DNA of 5,257 nt. Origin: Sphingomonadales bacterium (GTDB lineage: Bacteria > Pseudomonadota > Alphaproteobacteria > Sphingomonadales > Sphingomonadaceae). The position numbers and the translations under genes are program-made. Positions 1 to 5,257 of this stretch are shown one piece after another. Every line of letters starts with the position of its first letter. Position 1 is the first letter of the stretch. Under the pieces are notes generated by a model. That model saw only the letters and a program-made list of their open reading frames with translations. It made no database searches and was not told the origin of the DNA. Location: positions 1 through 5,257 of the forward strand of contig JANYCM010000170.1 in NCBI GenBank assembly GCA_025360285.1. Direction: 5' to 3'.

Positions 1-1589
1 GCGAAGGTCGTGCCGAAATAATCGCCCTGATACCAGTGCGGCCGGTCGGCGGCGTTGGCAATTTCGCGGGCGATCAGATAGTTTACCCGTGCATATTTGG
101 CCCCCGCCGCCCAATTGATCGGCAGCTTCATGTCGTCGCTCGGCTGATGATAATCGGTGGCGAGATAATGTTCCCAGGCGTCCTTGCCGCCATTGGCAAA
201 GCCGGTGGCGAGCAGCAGCGCCGGCACGCCGCGCTTCACAAAGGTATAATGGTCCGACCGCACGAAGATGGTTTCAGCGGGCATCGGATCGGGCGACAGG
301 GCAATGCCGGCGCTGCCAAGGGCGCTCTGGATGGCGGTGCCCATCGTCGAATGGTCGCCGCCAAAGGCGATGACATCGGTGAAATCATAGAGCAACAGCG
401 GCTGGTCGAGATCCACGACGCTGACGATATTGGCGATCGGCACACTGGGATCATTAGCAAAGGCTTCGGCGCCCAACAGGCCCTTTTCCTCGGCGGTGTT
501 CACAACGAACAGCAGCGATCGCCTGGGTTTGACCGGGTCAGAGGCAAAGGCCCGCGCCACTTCGAGCATGACGGCGACGCCGGCGGCATTGTCGAGCGCG
601 CCATTGTAGATCTTGTCACCGGCCTTTTCAGGCTTGATGCCCAAGTGGTCGAGATGCGCCATCATCACGACATATTCGTCTTTCAGCCTGGGGTCGCTGC
701 CGGGGATCATGCCGACGACTTCCGGGCTGACAACCTGGCGCTTGACCGAATTTGCCTCGATGCGGACGCTGACGGGAAGGGCGAAACCCTTGGGGCGGCC
801 CCGCTCCAGATCGGCAGTTTTCAACACTTTGGCGAGCGGCGTCGTTGATCCGGCGAACAGCAGCTCGGTGGCTTTCATGCTTAGCACGCCGCCACCCCGG
901 ATAGCAGGCGCCGCCACGAACGGGGTGCCATCGGGGTGGACCCAGGTCATCCGCGGTTCGCCGGCATATTGGACAATACGGCTCCACGGCCGCAGCTTGT
1001 CTGATTGCAGGGTGGGGATCTGGATCAGCCCGACAGCGCCGTGCGCCGCCGCCATCACGCCCTTCTGCGTGCCCAGATGCGCCAGCACTTCATCGGGCGG
1101 TCCCTTGGGAATGCCTGACAGGACCACGACGATCTTGCCGCGCACATCGAGCCCGGCGTAATCGTTGAAGCCCTGCGCCGGGGCATCGATGCCGAAGCCG
1201 ACAAATACCACCGGCGCCTTCACATCGGTCAGTGCGTCAAGCTGGCTCGGGTTGATCACTACCTCGCTGGCGTTGGCATAGGTGACCGGACTGCCCTTGG
1301 CCGGGGTTATCGTCAGGCGCACCGGGCCATCGCCGAGCCGGGCCTCGGACAAAGTGACGGGTTGCAGCCAGCTGCCGTCCCTGGCGGCCGGCGTCAGGCC
1401 GAAACCGGCGAAGGCGGCGGCGGCGTAACGCGCCGCAATCTCATGCCCGCGGGTGCCGGTGCCGCGGCCTTCCAGCAGATCATCGGCGAAAAACGCGACA
1501 TGGGCCTTTACCCGGTCGGCCGAAAATTCAGGTTCGGCGGCAAGCGGTGCCGCAGCGGCCAGCAATGCCACCAAAATCAGGGACTTCAT
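1..1589 (-). CDS. Exported M28-family zinc metallopeptidase with PA domain (C-terminus cut off by window edge)
   Basis: This is a probable secreted or periplasmic di-zinc aminopeptidase of the M28 family, removing N-terminal residues from peptides. I translated the frame by hand: 529 codons run from the ATG at 1587-1589 to the left edge with no stop, so the 3' end is missing. Residues 1-18 look like a Sec signal peptide (MK, then a Leu/Val/Ala core, likely cut after PLAA). Residues 31-55 hold the LLEGRGTGTRGHE motif typical of the family. Residues of about 125-230 fit a protease-associated (PA) domain. The catalytic domain starts near 287. All expected metal and catalytic residues are seen: H312 and D314 in AHLDHLG, D333 in GALDNAAG, E367 (catalytic) and E368 in TAEEKG, D395 in VVDLDQP, and H481 in TDYHQPSDD. 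RSDHY lies at about 444-448. The start is supported by GGAG seven bases upstream. The gene begins 50 bases after the GST stop. Family is confident; the natural substrate is unknown. Confidence 0.93.
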   Translation of the reverse strand, partial: MKSLILVALLAAAAPLAAEPEFSADRVKAHVAFFADDLLEGRGTGTRGHEIAARYAAAAFAGFGLTPAARDGSWLQPVTLSEARLGDGPVRLTITPAKGSPVTYANASEVVINPSQLDALTDVKAPVVFVGFGIDAPAQGFNDYAGLDVRGKIVVVLSGIPKGPPDEVLAHLGTQKGVMAAAHGAVGLIQIPTLQSDKLRPWSRIVQYAGEPRMTWVHPDGTPFVAAPAIRGGGVLSMKATELLFAGSTTPLAKVLKTADLERGRPKGFALPVSVRIEANSVKRQVVSPEVVGMIPGSDPRLKDEYVVMMAHLDHLGIKPEKAGDKIYNGALDNAAGVAVMLEVARAFASDPVKPRRSLLFVVNTAEEKGLLGAEAFANDPSVPIANIVSVVDLDQPLLLYDFTDVIAFGGDHSTMGTAIQSALGSAGIALSPDPMPAETIFVRSDHYTFVKRGVPALLLATGFANGGKDAWEHYLATDYHQPSDDMKLPINWAAGAKYARVNYLIAREIANAADRPHWYQGDYFGTTF

Positions 1590-1596
1590 GCCTTCA

Positions 1597-1600
1597 CTCC
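1597..1600 (-). promoter_or_regulatory. Ribosome binding site of the M28 peptidase gene
   Basis: The minus strand reads GGAG here, seven bases before the ATG at 1587-1589. This fixes the start and places the signal peptide directly at the N-terminus. Confidence 0.75.
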
Positions 1601-1639
1601 ATGGGTGTCCGGTCAACGCTAGCGGTTGGCCATCTGTCG

Positions 1640-2308
1640 TCAAGCCGGCACGCCGCCGGGGATGGGATAGAGGTTGAAGCGCAGCGTTTCGGTGCGTGCA
1701 TCCTTCACCCATTCCGCCATCCAGGGGTGGGCGAGCATCGCATCGACATACGCGCGACCGACCGGGCCGACCGGCAGGTGATAGTGCGCGATGCGGAACA
1801 CCACCGGGGCGAACATGATGTCGGCGGCGCCGAACGGCCCGAACAGCCAGGGCAGGTCGGTCTCGGCACCGAAGACCCGCGCCGCTGTCCACAGTGCCTC
1901 GATGCGCGCGATATCGGCAAGGATCACCTCGCTGGGTGCAAAATTCGGGAAGCGTTGCTGCAAATGCATCGGGCAGCCACTGCGCAAGGCTGCAAAACCC
2001 GAATGCATTTCGGCACTTGCGGCATAGGCCAGCGCCCGCGCCGGCAGCTCGCGCGGCCAGTACCGATCATGGCCGCCCTTGTCGGCGAGCCATTGGATGA
2101 TCGCCAGACTGTCCCACACCGGTGTCGCGCCGTCGAACAGCACCGGCACCTTGCCGGATGGCAGCGCCTTTTTGGCCTCGCCGCCCTGCCATTCGGGCGT
2201 GTCCATTTCAATCAGTTCGGTGGTGAACGGCAGCCCCGACTGTTTGGCCGCCAGCCAGCCGCGCAGCGACCAGCTCGACAGGGTGCGGGTGCCGATGATG
2301 AGGCGCAT
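1640..2308 (-). CDS. Glutathione S-transferase family protein
   Basis: This is a cytosolic GST-like protein of 222 residues, a usual length for the family. The N-terminal thioredoxin-like domain (about 1-78) carries the SSWSLR motif at 11-16. By position this matches the active-site SSCSxR of zeta-class GSTs, with Trp in place of Cys. It also has the V54-P55 cis-proline turn in PSGKVPVL, and D66-S67, which normally contact the gamma-glutamyl part of glutathione. The helical C-terminal domain (about 88-210) includes SAEMHSGFAALR at 98-109, typical of one proteobacterial GST subgroup, and the GPFGAADIMFAP segment at about 157-168 where GSTs carry the N-capping box. The start ATG has GGAG seven bases upstream and lies 11 bases past the engB stop, so co-transcription is likely. 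The substrate cannot be read from the sequence: detoxification, isomerisation or a stress role are all possible. It is probably not a true maleylacetoacetate isomerase, since the Cys is absent and no tyrosine-catabolism genes are nearby. Confidence 0.92.
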   Translation of the reverse strand: MRLIIGTRTLSSWSLRGWLAAKQSGLPFTTELIEMDTPEWQGGEAKKALPSGKVPVLFDGATPVWDSLAIIQWLADKGGHDRYWPRELPARALAYAASAEMHSGFAALRSGCPMHLQQRFPNFAPSEVILADIARIEALWTAARVFGAETDLPWLFGPFGAADIMFAPVVFRIAHYHLPVGPVGRAYVDAMLAHPWMAEWVKDARTETLRFNLYPIPGGVPA

Positions 2309-2315
2309 GTCTTGT

Positions 2316-2319
2316 CTCC
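2316..2319 (-). promoter_or_regulatory. Ribosome binding site of the GST gene
   Basis: The minus strand reads TAGGGAG across the end of engB, so the Shine-Dalgarno directly abuts the engB stop codon (2320-2322). GGAG is seven bases from the GST ATG. This tight packing suggests ribosomes ending engB may reinitiate on the GST gene. Confidence 0.75.
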
Positions 2320-3009
2320 CTAACCGACGGCAGCCACCACGGCGGCGCGCAATTCGGCGATACCGGCGCCGGTTTCGGCTGATGTGGCAAGGACTTCCGG
2401 GTAAGCCGCGACATGCGTGCGCGCGGCTTCCGCCACCCCGGCCAGCGTTGTCGCAAGCACCGTCGGCTTGATCTTGTCGGCCTTGGTGAGGACGATCTGA
2501 TAACTGACCGCCGCCTTGTCGAGCATTGTCATGATCTCATGATCGACAGGCTTCAGGCCGTGGCGGGCATCGACGAGCACCAGCACACGTTTCAGCACGG
2601 CGCGGCCGCGCAGATAATCGAAAATCAGGCGTTTCCAGCGCGCCACCAGGTCCCGCGGTGCTTCGGCATAGCCATAGCCGGGCATGTCGATCAGCCGGAA
2701 CGTCCGCGGGTCGCCGATATCGAAGACGTTCAATTCCTGCGTCCGCCCCGGCGTTGTCGAAGCCCGCGCCAAGCCCTGCCGCCCGGTCAAGGCATTGAGA
2801 AGCGATGATTTTCCGACATTAGACCGCCCGGCAAAGGCGATTTCGGCGACATCGGGATCGGGCAGGAATTGCAGTTCCGGCGCCGACAGCAGGAAGGAGA
2901 CCGGCCCGGCAAAGCGTCGGCGTGCCGTTTCAATGTCCCATTCGAGGCGCTTGGCCTCGGCGCGCAATGCTGCCTCGTCCACGGACGCAATTTCGGGTTC
3001 GCCGGTCAT
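2320..3009 (-). CDS. engB: Ribosome biogenesis GTP-binding protein EngB/YihA/YsxC
   Basis: This is a cytosolic Era/Obg-type GTPase needed for late assembly of the large ribosomal subunit in the bacteria studied. The 229 residues are slightly longer than E. coli YihA (about 210), with the extra length mainly in an acidic and helical N-terminus (1-35). All GTPase motifs are present: G1 P-loop GRSNVGKS at 61-68, G2 STTPGRTQ with T85/T86, G3 DMPGYGYA with D108-G111, G4 TKAD at 175-178, and G5 TSAETG at 209-214. The combination GRSNVGKSSLLNAL plus DMPGYGYA is diagnostic of EngB rather than of Der or Era. The ATG overlaps the yidC stop by four bases (ATGA at 3006-3009). I see no clear Shine-Dalgarno in front, so translation is probably coupled to yidC. 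engB next to yidC is a common arrangement in Alphaproteobacteria. Confidence 0.97.
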   Translation of the reverse strand: MTGEPEIASVDEAALRAEAKRLEWDIETARRRFAGPVSFLLSAPELQFLPDPDVAEIAFAGRSNVGKSSLLNALTGRQGLARASTTPGRTQELNVFDIGDPRTFRLIDMPGYGYAEAPRDLVARWKRLIFDYLRGRAVLKRVLVLVDARHGLKPVDHEIMTMLDKAAVSYQIVLTKADKIKPTVLATTLAGVAEAARTHVAAYPEVLATSAETGAGIAELRAAVVAAVG

Positions 3010-4796
3010 TTGCGCGGTGCCGGGCGGGTTTTGCCGGGGGTGGCGACGACATCGATGGTTTCAGCGGCCGGCGGGGTGGCCGGCATCGGGTATTTGCGCA
3101 GCATGTACCATTGCTGGGCAATCGAAACCAAGTTGTTGGTTGTCCAGTATAATTGCAGGCCGGCGGCAAAAGGCGCCATGATGAACATGAACATCCAGGG
3201 CATGATGGCGAACACCTGTTTCTGCACCGGGTCCATCGGCGTGGGGTTCATGCGCTGTTGCAGCCACATGGTGATGCCGAGAAGGATGGGCAGCACGCCG
3301 ATGGCTATCATCGCCGGCGGCTGCCAGGGGATGGCGCCGAACAGGTTCAGCGGCGTCAGTTTATCTGGTGCCGACAGGTCATGCAGCCACAGGATGAACG
3401 GCTGGTGGCGCATCTCGATCGACACCAGAAGCGTCTTGTAGAGCGCGTAAAAGATCGGAATCTGCAAGACCAGTGGCAGGCACCCGGCCAGCGGATTGAC
3501 CTTTTCGGTCTTGTACAGCGCCATGACTTCCTGCTGCTGCTTGACCTTGTCGTCCTTGTAGCGTTCCTGCAACGCCTTCATCTTCGGCGCGACGATCCGC
3601 ATCTTGGCCATGGATTCATATTGCTTGTTGGCGATCGGGAACAGCGCCGCCCGCACGATCAGCGTCAGCCCGATAATGGCGAAGCCGAAATTATGGGTCA
3701 GCTTGAACAGCCAGTCGAGTAGGCGGAAAATCGGCTGGGCGATGATGATGAACCAGCCCCAGCTGACCGCCAGGTCGAAATGCGGAATATTCAGCGATTT
3801 CATATAGCTATCAAGAAGGTTTACCTCCTTGGCGCCGGCAAAGAAGCGGCTGGTCGAGGCGGTTTCTGCCCCCGGCGCGACGGTTACGGGGCCGCCCAGA
3901 TAATCGGTCTGGAACTGGTTGCCGGCGGCGGCGAAACGGGCATCGACGCGCATCTTCTGGTCCGGAATCAACGCCGCCAGCCAGTATTTTTCGGTAATGC
4001 CGAGCCAGCCGCCGGTCGTCACATAGCGTTTTGGACCATCCGACAGCAGCTTGTCATAATTGACATCGGTATCGCGCAGCGTGCCGTCGATGACGCCCAG
4101 CGGGCCGACATGCAGATTATAGGCATTCTTTTCGCTGCCCTCGCCCAGCCGTGACACCAGCCCGAAGGCCTGGACGGCGACCGGCGCCGGGCCGGCATTG
4201 CGCACGCGTTGCGTCACGGTGAACAGAAAATCCTTATCCACCGCAATGACTTGTTCGAACGTGACACCATTGGCGTTGGTCCAGCTCAGCGTCACCGGCG
4301 CTTCGGGTGTCAGGCGATTGCCGCTCGCCGTCCACAGCGCGTCGGCGGGCGGGGCATCGGCGCCGGTCCAGCCGAACTGGCCGAAATAGGCGTCCGCCGT
4401 GCCGCTGGGGCTGAGCAGCCGGATGGGGGCGGAGGCGGGATCGATGGTGGTGCGATAGGTTGGCAGCAGCAGGTCATCGAACCGTGCGCCCTTCAGATTG
4501 ATCGAGCCGGTCAGGCGCGGCGTCACGATCGCCACCCGCGGCGTGGCGGCAAGCACGGCGCTGCGATCGGCAAGCGGGGGATTTGCGGTGATTCCGGGCA
4601 TCGCCACCGGATTTCCCGGGGTTGCGGCGGGGCCGGCGCCGGGCGCGGCGGGTGGCGCTGCCGGGCTTTGCGCGGTTGCGGCGGTATTTTGAGCGGCTGG
4701 CGCCGGGAAATAGCGCGTGCTGACCACCTGCCAGCCGAGCAGCACTACCGCCGACAGCAACACGGCCAGGATCATGTTGCGGGTATCTTGGTTCAC
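3006..4796 (-). CDS. yidC: Membrane protein insertase YidC (Oxa1 family)
   Basis: YidC inserts and folds inner-membrane proteins, alone or with SecYEG. From the GTG at 4794-4796 it has 596 residues, close to the usual Gram-negative length. Seen in order: TM1 at about 9-25 after NQDTRN; a Pro/Ala-rich linker at about 31-76; the periplasmic P1 beta-domain at about 79-324; TM2 at about 340-364; TM3 at about 369-388 with the conserved groove arginine R382 (LIVRAALFP); a charged cytoplasmic coiled-coil loop at about 391-432; TM4 (GCLPLVLQIPIFYALYK) at about 438-457; TM5 at about 491-512; and TM6 (about 527-562) with GLQLYWTTNNLVSIAQQ. The tail is short, Pro-rich and basic. I prefer GTG over the in-frame TTG at 4812-4814, which would add six residues (602 in total). 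The GTG has AAGAG six bases upstream and gives the usual short N-terminus, while the TTG has no Shine-Dalgarno. The stop overlaps the engB start. Confidence 0.97.
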   Translation of the reverse strand: MNQDTRNMILAVLLSAVVLLGWQVVSTRYFPAPAAQNTAATAQSPAAPPAAPGAGPAATPGNPVAMPGITANPPLADRSAVLAATPRVAIVTPRLTGSINLKGARFDDLLLPTYRTTIDPASAPIRLLSPSGTADAYFGQFGWTGADAPPADALWTASGNRLTPEAPVTLSWTNANGVTFEQVIAVDKDFLFTVTQRVRNAGPAPVAVQAFGLVSRLGEGSEKNAYNLHVGPLGVIDGTLRDTDVNYDKLLSDGPKRYVTTGGWLGITEKYWLAALIPDQKMRVDARFAAAGNQFQTDYLGGPVTVAPGAETASTSRFFAGAKEVNLLDSYMKSLNIPHFDLAVSWGWFIIIAQPIFRLLDWLFKLTHNFGFAIIGLTLIVRAALFPIANKQYESMAKMRIVAPKMKALQERYKDDKVKQQQEVMALYKTEKVNPLAGCLPLVLQIPIFYALYKTLLVSIEMRHQPFILWLHDLSAPDKLTPLNLFGAIPWQPPAMIAIGVLPILLGITMWLQQRMNPTPMDPVQKQVFAIMPWMFMFIMAPFAAGLQLYWTTNNLVSIAQQWYMLRKYPMPATPPAAETIDVVATPGKTRPAPRK

Positions 4797-4847
4797 GTAT
4801 CGCTCTTTTTTCAAAATCGGGGGTGGCTACCGCGCGCCTATAGCCGG
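4797..4847. other. yidD-yidC intergenic gap
   Basis: These 51 bases form the longest gap inside the conserved cluster. They hold the yidC Shine-Dalgarno and a possible weak hairpin on the minus strand (GGCTA and TAGCC with an 11-base loop, about 4824-4844), with no T-tract directly after it. I see no convincing promoter or terminator, so yidC is most likely read through from rnpA-yidD. Confidence 0.5.
4803..4807 (-). promoter_or_regulatory. Ribosome binding site deciding the yidC start
   Basis: The minus strand reads AAAAAAGAG at 4803-4811, with AAGAG six bases before the GTG at 4794-4796. The A-rich stretch stands out in a GC-rich region and would keep the initiation site unstructured. The competing TTG at 4812-4814 would place this site inside the coding region and has only a C-rich stretch upstream, so the GTG is the better start. 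Confidence 0.6.
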
Positions 4848-5066
4848 TCAGGGCACCGGGTCATAGCCCGATGCACCCCAGGGGTGGCAGCGGCCGATGC
4901 GCCGCGCCGCCAGCCAGCCGCCCTTCAGCGGCCCGTGCCGTTCGATGGCTTCGATGGCATAGGCCGAGCAGCTGGGGGCGAACCGGCAGGAGGACGGCAG
5001 AACCCGCGACAGGGTGACCTGCCACAGCCGGATCGGCACGATCAGGATGCGGCTGACGGGGTTCAT
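4848..5066 (-). CDS. yidD: Membrane protein insertion efficiency factor YidD
   Basis: YidD is a small protein (72 residues here, within the family's usual 70-100) at the cytoplasmic face of the inner membrane. In E. coli it is needed for efficient YidC-dependent insertion, but its exact mechanism is unclear. The N-terminus (1-24) is an amphipathic, basic and hydrophobic segment (RILIVPIRLWQ) that probably binds the membrane. The family signature follows: CRFAPSCSAYAIEAIERHG at 27-45, then GGW at 49-51 and CHPWGASGYDPVP at 60-72. C27, C33 and C60 are the conserved cysteines. The start ATG overlaps the rnpA stop by four bases and has AAGG seven bases upstream, inside rnpA. The gene ends 51 bases before the yidC GTG. 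Position between rnpA and yidC confirms the identification. Confidence 0.96.
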   Translation of the reverse strand: MNPVSRILIVPIRLWQVTLSRVLPSSCRFAPSCSAYAIEAIERHGPLKGGWLAARRIGRCHPWGASGYDPVP

Positions 5067-5257
5067 CGTTTGGCCTTGGCGAGCGCGACAGCGAGTTCCT
5101 GGCGCAGCGCCGCGAAATCGCGTTCGATGCCGGCTTCGCGGCCGATCAGCACATGGTCGGCCCCGGCCTGACCGTGCGCGGCGACCAGGTCCCGCGCCAG
5201 CGCCCGCAGCCGGCGCTTCATGCGGTTGCGCACCACGGCGCCGCCGATCTTCTTGGT
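5063..5257 (-). CDS. rnpA: Ribonuclease P protein component, C-terminal part
   Basis: RnpA is the protein subunit of RNase P. It binds the catalytic RNA and helps mature the 5' ends of tRNAs. Only the last 64 codons and the stop are in the window; the N-terminal half lies beyond the right edge. The visible start, TKKIGGAVVRNRMKRRLRAL, is the RNase P protein signature: the KKIGxAVxRNRxKRRLR helix that contacts the RNA. It is followed by a family-typical tail with HVLIGRAGIEAREFDALRQEL and the basic end AKAKR. The stop TGA (5063-5065) overlaps the yidD start as ATGA. Upstream one expects rpmH (ribosomal protein L34), the usual partner of rnpA, but it is not in the window. Confidence 0.95.
   Translation of the reverse strand, partial: TKKIGGAVVRNRMKRRLRALARDLVAAHGQAGADHVLIGREAGIERDFAALRQELAVALAKAKR

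Noticed and set aside
36..848. Plus-strand open frame of about 270 codons opposite the peptidase
   Set aside because: It is antisense to the M28 catalytic domain, where every metal ligand is intact on the minus strand. No domain is visible on the plus strand.
1611..1631. Imperfect hairpin between GST and M28 (GGTCAAC pairing with GTTGGCC, seven-base loop)
   Set aside because: The stem is only seven pairs with one wobble, and no T-tract follows on the minus strand, so it does not meet the standard of an intrinsic terminator.
1590..1639. TTGACC resembling a -35 box in front of the M28 gene
   Set aside because: There is no -10-like AT-rich sequence at a proper distance before the ATG; the match is probably chance.
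1999..2013. Small palindrome CCGAA-TGCAT-TTCGG
   Set aside because: It lies inside the well-conserved SAEMHSGF coding region of the GST gene, is short, and has no second copy that I noticed.
1547..2323. Plus-strand open frame of about 258 codons opposite the GST gene
   Set aside because: It covers the GST gene exactly in antisense, has no recognisable motif and shows Arg/Gln/His-rich low-quality composition.
4209..5171. Plus-strand open frame of about 320 codons opposite yidC and yidD
   Set aside because: It lies antisense to two clearly identified conserved genes. Its composition (Gly, Arg, Ala and His rich, no recognisable domain) is typical of a GC-rich shadow frame.

Overview
The window is a compact, GC-rich bacterial gene block. 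All supported genes lie on the minus strand, so transcription runs from right to left. The order is rnpA (3' part only), yidD, yidC, engB/yihA, a glutathione S-transferase-like gene, and an exported M28-family metallopeptidase whose C-terminus runs off the left edge. A Gram-negative alphaproteobacterium, plausibly of the Sphingomonadales, fits best. The evidence is the long YidC with a periplasmic domain, the alphaproteobacterial style of the YidC and M28 proteins, the high GC content and the rnpA-yidD-yidC-engB order. The lineage call is inference from protein character; no marker gene proves it.

Right part (about 3006-5257): this is the widely conserved membrane-protein biogenesis cluster. 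RnpA is the protein subunit of RNase P. YidD is a small membrane-associated factor linked to insertion. YidC is the inner-membrane insertase, and EngB is a ribosome-assembly GTPase. rnpA/yidD and yidC/engB each overlap by four bases (ATGA), which points to translational coupling. The only sizeable gap here is about 51 bases between yidD and yidC.

Left part (1-2308): a GST-family gene starts 11 bases after the engB stop, and an M28 peptidase gene starts 50 bases after the GST stop. Each has a good Shine-Dalgarno sequence, and I see no convincing terminator or promoter between them. They may be distal members of the same transcript, although their functions (thiol chemistry and periplasmic peptide hydrolysis) are not obviously tied to the core cluster.

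I found no RNA genes, mobile elements, CRISPR arrays or significant repeats. The long open frames on the plus strand are antisense shadows of the GC-rich genes. I see no new biological system here. The points most worth checking are the yidC start codon and the distal GST-M28 tail of the operon.
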